From NCBI GenBank assembly GCA_964478815.1, contig CAYZKY010000008.1:1-64000 (forward strand): a DNA stretch of 64,000 bases, in the 5' to 3' direction. Made by a program: the position numbers and the translations under genes. Under the pieces are notes generated by a model. That model had not been told where the DNA came from. It did not search any database and saw only the letters and a program-made list of their open reading frames with translations. Of the stretch, positions 8,112 to 17,538 are shown piece by piece. This DNA comes from DASVNK01 sp964478815 (GTDB taxonomy: Bacteria; Verrucomicrobiota; Verrucomicrobiia; Limisphaerales; SXQI01). Position 1 is the stretch's first letter, and each line of letters opens with the position of its first letter.

Positions 8112-10729
8112 GGCGTTGGCTCCGAAAGCGGTTGGATGCCCACGCTGGCCGCGTAGTCGGCGGCGCGGAGCAGGGATTCGAGGTAGGCGAGACCCCACCG
8201 GCCAAAGCGGCGTTGCAGCCGGGCGAACCGGCGTGGCACTTTGGCGGCGAGGCGCTGTGCGTCGGCGTAGTTGGCATCGGGGTCGAAAGATTCGTCGATG
8301 GGGAAGTGAGGCCGTCCGCGCCCGTGATGCGCGGCAATCAGGTGAAGCAACAAGTCTTGTTCATCCGGCAGCAGCGCGTGGAAGGCCTGTTCTTGCTCCG
8401 CGTCGAGCAGCGAACCGAATTCGTGCCGATACGGTTCCGCGAGAAGGCGCGGACGAAGTTCCGGCCCGGCTTTCGCCAGCCAGCGTGTCTCCTCCATATT
8501 TCCAATCCCGCGCTGCCAATAGAGCCGCCGTTTGCCGAGGTCGTGAAAACGGGCCGCAAGGATGACGCAATGCGCGAGCGACGGCAGCAGATTGAGCTTT
8601 TCCACAATCGCCCGCGCGTGCGCTTCCACATCGCGTGAGTGGTCGTCAAGCGGGATGGATTTGCCCGCATTCCGCATGCTATCCGTACCGGAAGCTTCCG
8701 GGGCCTCCAGCCAGAGCCAATATCGCTTGGCGAGAGCTTCCCCGGATTTTTCATTTAAATCTTCGTCGTCGCGCAGAGTGTCAATCAAGCGGACGAGGCG
8801 GAGGTCGCGGTGCTCAACTGGAACATCGGTCGTGGCGGAACGAATCCTGCGACGGACTGGTTTTCCATCCGGGCCATCCACGATGTCAGCCACATCGAGT
8901 GACGAACCTTCGGGAGCCAGCGCGTTTCCATCCAGCAGCCCGTGTTCGGAAAGACCTCCAATGGAAGGCGGCAGCAGAATCGTGCGTCCTTGGAGAAGTT
9001 CTTCCGTGTCTTTCTTCGCGAAATCTCCCAGCGGTTTCACTTCAACATGGCCATCATCGGATAGCAGCCAGACGTGCGGTTGCTTCTCGGAGTTCTCCGC
9101 GACATTGTTCGCCAGTTTGGCCAGTTCGCCCCACACCCGGCTGGAACGGTCACGCAGCAATTCGTGCGGTTTGAGCGGGAAATCAGCGAGCAATTCTTCG
9201 GGCGGATAAGCGCTGGTCAGCGGGTCGCCGATGATTTCCACCTCCTCTCGCCAGGCAACGTGAGTTTCCGGCGGCTCCCATTCCGCTTCCCCATGCAAAT
9301 ACATCGCGACCGGCGGACGCCCCGGCAACGGGCCGCGGACGGTGCTCATCGCCCATGCATCGAAAAGAATTTCGGTCGCAGGCCGAATCTTGGGTTCCGG
9401 GCTGAAGGCGGCGCTGCGGGCGGCCGGGTCGAGCTGACCGAGGGCGTGCGGGCTGGCGTTGCCGTCGAGTTCGCCCAGCAATGCGAGTGTGCGCGCACGC
9501 GCATCATCCATCGGGTCGTCCGCCTTGAAGATCACCGAGTGAACAACATCAATCGTTGCATCGTGAATGTTTCCAAAACGGTTCACCCGCCCGAACCGCT
9601 GGGCCATGCTCTCAAAGGTCGAGAGGTCGCAGATGAGGTCGTCCGCCGAGAGGTTCACGCCGACTTCACCCGCGCTGGTGGCAACAAGATACACCGTGCC
9701 CTCCATGAGTTTCAGCGCTGAGTCTGGGCGCGATGACGGTGGGAGAAAGCGCAGGAAGGCCGGCTCTTTAACCAACTCGTCCCGTTCTTTTCCTCTCATC
9801 GTGCCGGTGAGAACGACCGCGGGCAGCTTGGCCTTGCCAATCGCAGACTCGATTTTCTGAACAGCTTCGACCGAACGGGCAAACACGAGAACAGCCCGCC
9901 TGGAATCACGGCGGGCCAGAGCGAGTTCGCTGAGTTTCTCGGGGAGTTGTCTATCGTCGGCAATGGCGGTAAGACGCAGTTGCTTCGTCGCGTGGATTCT
10001 CCGGCGCACGATTTCATTCTCTTGGTCAGCCTCACTTAGTCCGAGAGTTGACCGGGTATTTTCCGCTGCCGCGCCGATTCGATTCGTCGCCGAGAGTCGG
10101 AGCACACGCAGCGGCCGGCTCTCTCCGCAACGCTTCTGTTCGTCCACGATGGAGTCCAGCAAGGTTTGAAAGGCCGGTTCCAGATGCGCTTCGTCATGAA
10201 CCAGCAGCGCATCCTGCCCCAGCAACGCCGCGTGATGCGGGCGCGCCTTGAACCCGCAGGTGTAGCGGCTGAACAGCAGTCCGCTGCCGATCATGTCCAC
10301 CGTCCCCGCGATTACCGCCGGCCGCGCCGGATCGGCGCACCACTCGCGATTGTCCGCAAACTGGCCACGCAGCGTGCTGAGGGCGAGGGGAGACTCTTCG
10401 TGGCCGAGGGGAATGGCACACAATCGGTTTAGCGGCTCATGCAATCCGGCATCCCGTATTCGTTCGCGCAGTTTCTCGACCTCGTCCGTCGTCTGGTCCA
10501 CGACCGTCCGCCGGTTCACCACATAAACCAGCCGCCGCGGCACTTGAGCCCCATTTGCCAGCGCGATCAGCCACAGGGCGATCACCGCCGTCTTCCCCAG
10601 CCCCGTGGGGAGGTCAGCGGCGGAAGGGATCTCGCCCCGGATGAACATTTCATAGAGTGCTTGCTGCCACGGAAACGGAGTCGTTTCCGAAAGTGTTAGA
10701 AAACATTTTGAAAAACTATGGTTAACCAT
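8108..10729 (-). CDS. cas3: Cas3 helicase-nuclease with C-terminal HD domain
   Basis: An 873-residue Cas3. The helicase half has Walker A PTGLGKT at 41-47, the DEAH box at 179-182, the motif SAGEVGVNLS and motif VI QRFGRVNRFG. The HD nuclease lies at the C-terminus: FHDLGK near 728-733, RHEF, AAHHGR near 799-804 and RAADYAAS near 855. This helicase-HD order is characteristic of type I-G, whereas most Cas3 proteins have HD first. It unwinds and degrades target DNA recruited by Cascade. It is the first gene of the leftward operon, and the promoter must lie right of 10729, where no clear -35/-10 pair could be picked. Confidence 0.96.
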   Translation of the reverse strand: MVNHSFSKCFLTLSETTPFPWQQALYEMFIRGEIPSAADLPTGLGKTAVIALWLIALANGAQVPRRLVYVVNRRTVVDQTTDEVEKLRERIRDAGLHEPLNRLCAIPLGHEESPLALSTLRGQFADNREWCADPARPAVIAGTVDMIGSGLLFSRYTCGFKARPHHAALLGQDALLVHDEAHLEPAFQTLLDSIVDEQKRCGESRPLRVLRLSATNRIGAAAENTRSTLGLSEADQENEIVRRRIHATKQLRLTAIADDRQLPEKLSELALARRDSRRAVLVFARSVEAVQKIESAIGKAKLPAVVLTGTMRGKERDELVKEPAFLRFLPPSSRPDSALKLMEGTVYLVATSAGEVGVNLSADDLICDLSTFESMAQRFGRVNRFGNIHDATIDVVHSVIFKADDPMDDARARTLALLGELDGNASPHALGQLDPAARSAAFSPEPKIRPATEILFDAWAMSTVRGPLPGRPPVAMYLHGEAEWEPPETHVAWREEVEIIGDPLTSAYPPEELLADFPLKPHELLRDRSSRVWGELAKLANNVAENSEKQPHVWLLSDDGHVEVKPLGDFAKKDTEELLQGRTILLPPSIGGLSEHGLLDGNALAPEGSSLDVADIVDGPDGKPVRRRIRSATTDVPVEHRDLRLVRLIDTLRDDEDLNEKSGEALAKRYWLWLEAPEASGTDSMRNAGKSIPLDDHSRDVEAHARAIVEKLNLLPSLAHCVILAARFHDLGKRRLYWQRGIGNMEETRWLAKAGPELRPRLLAEPYRHEFGSLLDAEQEQAFHALLPDEQDLLLHLIAAHHGRGRPHFPIDESFDPDANYADAQRLAAKVPRRFARLQRRFGRWGLAYLESLLRAADYAASVGIQPLSEPTP

Positions 10730-11194
10730 GCGAGTTGATGTTTGGTTGGGACGTATGGACGCAGCCTTGCTTCAGCCAGCGAAAATCTTGGGAATTGCTC
10801 TTGATTGCGCGAGGCTATCCGCGCGCCGGATTTTGTGTCCAGGTGGCCAGGCATCACTAGCGAAGAAATCCCGATGGTTCATGCAAGTCACTGTCCTCGA
10901 GTCAATGCTCCGCACTTGGTCGAACTCCTTCGTCAGGATTCTTGGGTTTCGCCACCATCCGGTTTAGCTTATTCAATTAGCGAGTCGAAGCTCGAAAACC
11001 GGTGGGCCTGCTCATTGGGCTCTGTTATGTCGAATCAGGATTGATTGGCAAGCAGAATCGTGCGCGCATGGTCAAGAGATCGAAGCGAGGGACCCGCGCG
11101 GCCAATAGCACGGGTTGGGTGCCGAACCATTGCCTGAACCTCGGCTCGAATACTGATGGAATGCCATTGGTGAAGCCGAGACAGACCATGCTGT
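10730..11194. other. Intergenic region upstream of the cas operon
   Basis: These 465 bp separate the start of cas3 from the stop of the methyltransferase-helicase gene. Both genes run leftward, so the cas promoter should lie here. Short frames exist on both strands but lack ribosome-binding sites or family resemblance. No repeat, terminator or RNA gene is evident. Confidence 0.5.
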
Positions 11195-14100
11195 TTATGC
11201 CTCCCAGTCCTCCGTAAAGCCGAATTCCTTGATCGTCATGGCGTTGGTGCCCCCGTCCAGACCACCTTGGTCGACCGGAGCCGTTTCCGACTGGCTAGAG
11301 GCCTGGTTACTGGTCAAGTCGAGCGCGTCGGCAAGTTCCGCCTGCCTCTGCCGCAATGCGGACAATTGGGCGGCGTATTCGAACGGCTGCTCCGAGCGGG
11401 CCTCAAGTTCAATGGTCCGCTTGCGTGCGGCGGCTACCGAATCCTCCAGTTCCCGCGCCCTCTCCTCGATGCTTTGTACCGCATGCTCCAGCGATCGGAT
11501 GGTGCCCAGCGCCGAGGCCGCCACCTTCGCTTCATGCACCGTCTGGCCCCGCAACAAAAGGACAGGGCCGTGCCCCGAACTCAGGCCGGCCCGCAGCTCA
11601 AAACCCGCGAACGTGCCAAGCATTTTTTCGCTTTCTCGAAGCTTGGCGGCTTCCCGATTCAGGAGTTCCCCGGCCACGCCCCGCTCGCGAATGGTTTCCC
11701 GCCCCAAGATGAGGATGAACCGATCCCCGCGCGTTTCCTCGCGCTTGGCCAGATCGGCCCGCATGGCTTTCAGCCGCCGCTCCAGGCGCGGCACTTCCTC
11801 CGCCCACCCGCGCCGCTCGTAAGAAAGCTTCCTCATCGATGCCGCGTGCTGCGTCTGGAGCCGGGCAAGCCGCGAAAGTTCCGCATCGACTCCCGCCTTC
11901 TCTCGCACCAGCGGATTGCCCGAAGCGATCGCTTTCACCTCGGCGTAGGTCAGCGCCGCGCCGTCAATGTCCTCAATGCGCCGTAGCTCGCTTTCGCCGG
12001 TCATCACCTGCGCGATAAAGCGGGCTTTGGTTTCCAAAGTCTGCCACATATAGGCATCGAACGACCCTTCCGTCACGTAGCGGAAGATTTCTACCTCCCG
12101 ATTCCGGTTGCCCTGCCGCAGGATTCGGCCCTCCCGCTGTTCGACATCGGCGGGCCGCCACGGCGCATCCAGGTGATGGAGCGCCACCAGCCTTTCTTGC
12201 ACATTGGTGCCGGAACCCATTTTCGCGGTGCTCCCGAGGAGGATTCGAACCCGGCCCGCGCGCACATCTCGAAAAAGCTCCGCTTTCGCGTGATCGCTCT
12301 CGAAGTCTTGGGCAAAGGCGATTTCTGCCGCTGACACGCCGCGAGCCATAAGCTTCCTTTTGATCTCATCGTAAACCGTGAAGCCGGGGCCAGGCGTGGA
12401 CAGATCGCAAAAGAGAAGCTGGACCCCGCATTCCGTTTCCGTTTCGCGCCAAATTCGCTCCAGATGCATAACCGCCAAGTTCACCTTGCTCTCTGGATGG
12501 TCGGGGAGGGAGCCGTCGTAGAGGCGCAAATCGAGCGCCGCTTTCCGGCCATCGCTTGTGACCATGAGCATGTTATCAATGCTCGGGTCCGTGCGGCGCG
12601 AACGGAGAGCTTCCGCGCGCTCGACCAGTTTCCCGACAATCGCTTTCAACTCGGGAGTGGCTGGGGCACTCACGACCGTGGGCCGTCCGTTCCTCAATTC
12701 CGGCACCGGGAGCTTCAGCATCTCCTGCGTCTGGATATCCGCCACCTGCCGGAACTGGCGCATCAGTTCCGGCACATTGATGAACCGGGCGAAGCGGGTA
12801 TTGAGCCGGTAGCCGGAGCCGTCCGGGGAAAGCTCCATCGCAGTCACCGGCTCGCCAAATGTCGCCGCCCAGGAATCGAAGTGATGCAGGCTCAGCGCCT
12901 CCAGGGCGGCCATTTGCAGGTAGCGCTGCATGGTGAACATCTCGGCCACGCTGTTGGCTATCGGCGTGCCGGTCGCAAAGACCACGCCTCCTCCACGGTT
13001 CCTGCTCTGGACATGGGAGACTTTGAGGAACATGTCCAAAGCCCGCTGGGAGGCCGTGGCCGGAAGGCCTGCCACGCGGGTCATCTTGGTGACGTAGAAC
13101 AGGTTCTTGAAATAATGAGCCTCATCCACAAACAACCGGTCCACGCCCAGTTCCTCGAAAGTGATGGCATGGTCTTTCCGCTCCCGGCCCGCCAGCTCCT
13201 GCAACCGGGTTTCAAGCCGTTTTTTCGCCCGTTCCAGAATTTTTACGGTGCGGTAGTTTTCATCCTCACGCCACCGCTCGGCGGCGAGGGACAGCTCGGC
13301 GAGCTGCCGGTGGAAGAACGCCGATTCGGTTTCAGGCAGGACCGGAATCTTCTCGAACCCGGCGTGGGTGACAATTACTGCGTCCCAATTGCCGGTCGCG
13401 ATCCGGCTCATGAGGAGTTCCCGTTTGCCCTTCTCGAAATCCTCTTTTCCTGCGGCCAGAATATTCGCGCCGGGGTAGAGAGTCAGAAGCTCGGAGGCAA
13501 ACTGGCCGAGCATGTGGTTCGGGACGGCAAAGAGCGGCTTCCTGGCGAGGCCCAGCCGCTTTAGCTCCATCGCAGCAGCCACCATCGTATAGGTCTTCCC
13601 TGCGCCCACCACATGGGCAAGGAGGCAATTGGGGGTTTGCAGGATGCGCCAGACTGCGGCTTTCTGGTGGGGGCGGAGAGCGACAGCGGGGCTTGCTCCC
13701 GGCAAAGTAAGATGGTCTCCGGAAAACGACCGAAGCCGTATGGAATTAAATTCGAGATTATACTTCTCCACCAGCCTCTTCCGGCGGAATGCATCCTCCC
13801 AAATCCAGCCCTTGAATGCCTCTTTGATCTTCTCCTGCTTGTCGCGCGCCGCCTCCGTGGCGGGGGCATTGATGACGGGCCGCCCACTGTGGTGGTCTTC
13901 GTCATGGACGGTCGGCGTGCGAAGATTCAGCGCGTCTTGAATCAGCTCAACCGCATTCCTTCGGTCGGTGCCCCACTCCGACACACTCATCAGGGAATGA
14001 GCCATGCTCCAGGAGGGCTGCATGAGCCAAAGCCCAAGCTCGGGCAGATGGGTGACGCGGGCACCTTTTTCTTGAAGAAGCGTTTCGATAAACTCCTGAA

Positions 14101-16240
14101 TGTCCTCTGCCGGAATCCAGGCGCTCCCCAGTCGAGCGTCGATCTCCTCCGCCGAGAGGGCTTCTGGCTGCACTTGGCGCAAGGCTTCGAGGTTCGCTTG
14201 GTAGTACGGGTCGATGAGTGCAGCGGCTTCCGCTGCTGCTAGTTTCTCCCGCACGTTCCCCGACAAATAAGCGTCCTCTGTTTCCCATGCCCCGCTTTGG
14301 GGATCGAGGAAGATGGCTCCCTTTAACTCTGGAAGGAATTCCTCGGGAGGGCGGCGGAGGAGGTTTTCCAGATGGGGAAGGTCCACCCGGCCTTTCGCGT
14401 TCAAAGTCAGGAGCAGCGCGTCGTTCGGCCCCGCCACGTTGGGCGCTGGAGCCTCCTGCTGAAGGGTGCGCTCCCGGAAGATGGCCGCTTTCTCCGCTTT
14501 TCGAGTGTCCGGGTCGAAACGTTCGAGGGACAAAAGAAGAGGAAGATCAGGATCGCCTTGGAAGGCTTTTTGATTGGCAGCTTCCGAAACCGCCCCAAAG
14601 CGGGCGACAAAGCAGTCATAGACAAGGTTCAGGTGCTCGCGCGCTTCCTGAATGGTCTTGTCGTTCGCTTCCTCCAATTGTGAGCGCAGGCACTCCCGCA
14701 CAGCTTCCCGGAGGCCAATTAGCCCCCGGATGCGCCCGGCAGCGGACCCGGAGAGGCCCTCCACAGGAACGAGTGAGTCCCCCTCTCGCACCATGATTCG
14801 CCCGTGGGCCAGAGCGTACGCGTTCGGCTTGACCTCCGGGGCCAAGGCCACGTCCATCTTGGCCGGTGGCGGAGCCGGGGAGTTTTGAAATATGTTCTCC
14901 GGCAGCCGGGCGATGGCTTTGGGAAGCTCGGTTTCAAGGGCTTCTTCCTTTCCTTCTAGGGTCGGCTCGCTTCCCTGGTAAAGACTCCCGCTCAGCCGCA
15001 TCTCACCCAGCATCATTTCCGGGCGAGCCGCAAAGTATTCGTTTACAAGAATCGTTTCTCCCGCTGAGTTCTGGAGGGGGACAATCTCCCGAAAGGGAAT
15101 GCCCGCCGGTGCTTCGCCGGGCAGCCGTTTTCGGAGAATCACGATGTCGGTCGTAACCTGCGTGTGGGCGTTCCGCTGGAACGTGGTGTTCGGAAGGCGG
15201 ATGGCTCCCAGAAAATCGGCTTCGCGCGCGATGAATTCCCGCGCGGCTTTGTCCTGCTTGTCGAGGGTGCCCCGCGACGTCACAAAGACAAGTAACCCTC
15301 CGGGACGTAGTTTCGCGAGCGCCGCCGCGAAGAAATAGTCGTGGATGCGAAACTTCCAGGCTTTGAACTTGGGGTCGAATGGGCGGTAATCGCCAAAGGG
15401 GATATTGGAGAGGGCCGCATCAAAATACCCATCCGGAAGTTTTGACTTTTCGAACGGCTCGGCCCGGACGTCGGCATCGGGGTAAAGGGCGCGCGCGATG
15501 GTGGCCGAGACCGGGTCGATTTCAATCGCGGTGATCTGGGAGCGGCGGCTCATGGACTCCGGGATGAGGCCCAGAAAGTGCCCTATGCCGCAGGCCGGCT
15601 CCAGGATTCGGCCGCCTTCGAAGCCAAGGCGCTCCAGGATGGCGAAGATGGCTCCGATAATTCGGGGCGTCGTGTAATGAGCGTTCAAAGTCGTGGCGCG
15701 GACAGACTCCATCTCTTCCGGGGTCAAGAGAGTTTCCAGGCGTTCCCGCGCTTCGTGCCACTCCGCTTTTGAGCCATCGAATACTCCTGAGAGCGCCCCC
15801 CACCCGGCATAGCGCACTAGAACGCGCTGCTCCTCGGCGGACGCAGGGCGCATTTCGGCTTTCAGCCATTTAAGAAGTTCCAGGGCGGCGAGATTGGCGT
15901 GGCATTTCGTCTTAAGCGACCCGGAGCCGATTTTGTCTGCCTCGGTGATGCGATAATTCCTGGTGTTGCGGGGTGCTTCCCATGTCGCGGAGGGAGCGGG
16001 TTTGGTCGCAGGAATCCCTTCGGCAGCGGCTGCCGTCTTGGGTTGCGCAGAAGGTTGGGGCGGGGACTCAGGCGCGGGTGGAGGTTCAATCGGGCGACGG
16101 GAGAGGTAGGTGCTGATTGAACCGGGAGCGGGCAGGACGAAAGTCTGGCCCTCCTTCTCCCTCTTGGGTTGGAAGGAAAAGAGATCGAGCTGCAATGGGT
16201 CTTCGCTCCGTCCATCACGCCTTCCTGCATGCAACCCCAT
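11195..16240 (-). CDS. DarB-like DNA methyltransferase-SF2 helicase giant protein
   Basis: About 1681 residues. A Gamma-class N6-adenine methyltransferase domain covers about 95-370, with motif I EPACGIGHFLG near 215 and motif IV SNIPFG near 280, the form used by phage P1 DarB relatives. An SNF2-like helicase follows: Walker A HVVGAGKT near 880, LFVDEAHYFKN near 1040, and the C-terminal motifs GSGTNVQERL and QREGRILRQGN near 1350-1380. Coiled coils occupy the last 250 residues. In phages and conjugative elements such proteins protect incoming DNA from restriction or form part of defence islands; the role here is inferred. The ATG at 16240 is preferred, with GGGAGG ten bases upstream; a TTG at 16249 is possible. 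The gene is divergent from the acidic protein at 16614. Confidence 0.88.
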   Translation of the reverse strand: MGLHAGRRDGRSEDPLQLDLFSFQPKREKEGQTFVLPAPGSISTYLSRRPIEPPPAPESPPQPSAQPKTAAAAEGIPATKPAPSATWEAPRNTRNYRITEADKIGSGSLKTKCHANLAALELLKWLKAEMRPASAEEQRVLVRYAGWGALSGVFDGSKAEWHEARERLETLLTPEEMESVRATTLNAHYTTPRIIGAIFAILERLGFEGGRILEPACGIGHFLGLIPESMSRRSQITAIEIDPVSATIARALYPDADVRAEPFEKSKLPDGYFDAALSNIPFGDYRPFDPKFKAWKFRIHDYFFAAALAKLRPGGLLVFVTSRGTLDKQDKAAREFIAREADFLGAIRLPNTTFQRNAHTQVTTDIVILRKRLPGEAPAGIPFREIVPLQNSAGETILVNEYFAARPEMMLGEMRLSGSLYQGSEPTLEGKEEALETELPKAIARLPENIFQNSPAPPPAKMDVALAPEVKPNAYALAHGRIMVREGDSLVPVEGLSGSAAGRIRGLIGLREAVRECLRSQLEEANDKTIQEAREHLNLVYDCFVARFGAVSEAANQKAFQGDPDLPLLLSLERFDPDTRKAEKAAIFRERTLQQEAPAPNVAGPNDALLLTLNAKGRVDLPHLENLLRRPPEEFLPELKGAIFLDPQSGAWETEDAYLSGNVREKLAAAEAAALIDPYYQANLEALRQVQPEALSAEEIDARLGSAWIPAEDIQEFIETLLQEKGARVTHLPELGLWLMQPSWSMAHSLMSVSEWGTDRRNAVELIQDALNLRTPTVHDEDHHSGRPVINAPATEAARDKQEKIKEAFKGWIWEDAFRRKRLVEKYNLEFNSIRLRSFSGDHLTLPGASPAVALRPHQKAAVWRILQTPNCLLAHVVGAGKTYTMVAAAMELKRLGLARKPLFAVPNHMLGQFASELLTLYPGANILAAGKEDFEKGKRELLMSRIATGNWDAVIVTHAGFEKIPVLPETESAFFHRQLAELSLAAERWREDENYRTVKILERAKKRLETRLQELAGRERKDHAITFEELGVDRLFVDEAHYFKNLFYVTKMTRVAGLPATASQRALDMFLKVSHVQSRNRGGGVVFATGTPIANSVAEMFTMQRYLQMAALEALSLHHFDSWAATFGEPVTAMELSPDGSGYRLNTRFARFINVPELMRQFRQVADIQTQEMLKLPVPELRNGRPTVVSAPATPELKAIVGKLVERAEALRSRRTDPSIDNMLMVTSDGRKAALDLRLYDGSLPDHPESKVNLAVMHLERIWRETETECGVQLLFCDLSTPGPGFTVYDEIKRKLMARGVSAAEIAFAQDFESDHAKAELFRDVRAGRVRILLGSTAKMGSGTNVQERLVALHHLDAPWRPADVEQREGRILRQGNRNREVEIFRYVTEGSFDAYMWQTLETKARFIAQVMTGESELRRIEDIDGAALTYAEVKAIASGNPLVREKAGVDAELSRLARLQTQHAASMRKLSYERRGWAEEVPRLERRLKAMRADLAKREETRGDRFILILGRETIRERGVAGELLNREAAKLRESEKMLGTFAGFELRAGLSSGHGPVLLLRGQTVHEAKVAASALGTIRSLEHAVQSIEERARELEDSVAAARKRTIELEARSEQPFEYAAQLSALRQRQAELADALDLTSNQASSQSETAPVDQGGLDGGTNAMTIKEFGFTEDWEA

Positions 16241-16613
16241 GCCGCCCAACCCTCCCGGCGGGCATCATCCCTGTTTTCCGGCCGCGCGACAAGGGCGCGG
16301 CTCTTTCCAGCACCTTGGCTTTTAAACTCCGTCTATGCCTGGAGTTTGCTCACCTTGAGGCAGCGCTCCGCCTCCGTTCAAGCAACCCTGCGCCAGAAGG
16401 AATCTGTCACAGGGGTTGCTTTTTTCACTCCGGCTCCGCTTCCCGCAGCTTTAATCATTTTTGAAAGGCAGAGAACCAAGCGGTCAGCCTGGCGGCTGTC
16501 TTTTTATTCGTTTTCCCAGGGAGGAGGGGGTGTTTCAGCAGGAAGTGAAAACACCCCCTCCTCCCTGGGAAAAGCGTTTCCGGGGCGGGTGGGGCGAAAC
16601 TTTGGAGGACAAA
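16241..16613. promoter_or_regulatory. Divergent intergenic region
   Basis: This region separates two gene starts that point away from each other, so it should hold both promoters. It contains the perfect 25-bp inverted repeat listed separately and T-rich and A-rich flanks. No convincing protein is encoded. Confidence 0.5.
16511..16573. repeat. Perfect 25-bp inverted repeat with 12-nt loop
   Basis: The left arm 16511-16535 (TTTTCCCAGGGAGG...TGTTT) is exactly complementary to the right arm 16549-16573, with a short spacer between them. The arms are polypurine/polypyrimidine, G-rich on one side. The structure lies between two divergent starts, where a transcription terminator is not needed, and no T-run follows either arm. 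An operator, a cruciform-forming site or a transfer-related site are all possible. Confidence 0.85.
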
Positions 16614-17201
16614 ATGGAACATCAATGCTTGGCGGAAAACTCAGCTCATGGAATCGAAATCGAGTTCGATTTCGGCACATTCGAGGGGTTTAACTTCCGG
16701 TCGCAATCGGCGATCGAGCGGACACTGACGGCGGCGGAAGTCGCCGCCTGGGACCACGATGGGCTGGGGGAGGCGGAGTTCTGGCCCTCCGGAGACCATC
16801 CAGAGGTGTCACTGATTTTTGGCGGCCAAAGCTCGGTCACGGCGGCGGAACTTTTGGAAATTAATCGCCTGCTCGCCGAACTCGGGGGCGCTTCAACCGA
16901 GAACTTCCTGCGGATTCACTACGCCGTGAATATTCGCGGGGCGGCTCTGGAGCAATCGACCGGCGAAGGGCTGGATGAGGAACATCTGAATCTGTTTTTC
17001 GGCGGAAACTTTACCGACCTGCGCCGGGATGCGGCCTTTGAGCTGTTCGAGTCGTACTACCCAGAAGCTTATGCGGTGTGGGAGAAGACCCTGTGCGACG
17101 GGCTGATCTTTGATACCGACCGGTTTTTGGATTCCCCGTCGTGGTCGGTCGAGGAAATCGACCTCGGGGATCGCAGAGCGCTAATCGTTGCGCCGCAATA
17201 G
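16614..17201 (+). CDS. Strongly acidic hypothetical protein
   Basis: A 195-residue protein starting at MEHQCLAENS with a good ribosome-binding site (GGAGG six bases upstream). I do not recognise the family. It is unusually acidic: 37 Asp/Glu against 11 Lys/Arg, spread over the whole length. It has no signal peptide and no membrane segment. Aromatic-acidic stretches such as FELFESYYPEAYAVWEK dominate the second half. It is transcribed away from the DarB-like gene. A DNA-mimic or antirestriction role would fit the charge and the neighbour but is only a hypothesis. It shows no visible ArdA or Ocr motif. Confidence 0.75.
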   Translation: MEHQCLAENSAHGIEIEFDFGTFEGFNFRSQSAIERTLTAAEVAAWDHDGLGEAEFWPSGDHPEVSLIFGGQSSVTAAELLEINRLLAELGGASTENFLRIHYAVNIRGAALEQSTGEGLDEEHLNLFFGGNFTDLRRDAAFELFESYYPEAYAVWEKTLCDGLIFDTDRFLDSPSWSVEEIDLGDRRALIVAPQ

Positions 17202-17215
17202 GGTGGGTGGCAGCA

Positions 17216-17240
17216 CCGGCGCGGGCCAAACCCGCGCCGG
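17216..17240. repeat. 10-bp perfect hairpin between two small genes
   Basis: CCGGCGCGGG and CCCGCGCCGG flank the five-base loop CCAAA, 15 bp after the stop of the acidic protein. No T-run follows, so an intrinsic terminator is uncertain; it may slow RNA decay or attenuate transcription into the next gene. Confidence 0.6.
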
Positions 17241-17295
17241 ACCATTCCCGGCGGGCCGGGGGTATGGGAATGTTTAATGTGGCAAGGGGGGAAGC

Positions 17296-17538
17296 ATGGG
17301 AAAGACGTTGAAAGTAGGCAAGGGGCAGGAAAGCACGGATATAATGGCGGAGGAGGAAAGTGCGTTCTGGGCGGTGCCCGAAGGGTTGGAGGATCACCGA
17401 ACGGCGCTCGATTATCTGTTCGAACGGGAGATGGAGCGCGAAACGGGTTTATGGGAAGAGCAGATTTCGGCCAGCTTCGAGGAAATGCACGATCTGATCA
17501 AAAGGGTGCAGCCCAAGACGAAACGGAGGCCGACTTGA
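17296..17538 (+). CDS. Small hypothetical protein
   Basis: An 80-residue charged protein starting MGKTLKVGKG, preceded by a GGGGGGAA ribosome-binding site. The middle is helical and acidic (LEDHRTALDYLFEREMERETGLWEEQ); the tail is Lys/Arg-rich. I do not recognise the family. It is 94 bp after the acidic protein and points the same way, so it may share its transcript. The good ribosome-binding site and helical composition support a real gene. Confidence 0.55.
   Translation: MGKTLKVGKGQESTDIMAEEESAFWAVPEGLEDHRTALDYLFEREMERETGLWEEQISASFEEMHDLIKRVQPKTKRRPT

Noticed and set aside
12464..13564. A 366-codon plus-strand frame inside the DarB-like gene
   Set aside because: Antisense shadow of the helicase region; composition is His/Arg-rich and shows no domain.
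16511..16573. Reading the 25-bp palindrome as a transcription terminator
   Set aside because: It lies between divergent gene starts and no T-run follows either arm.
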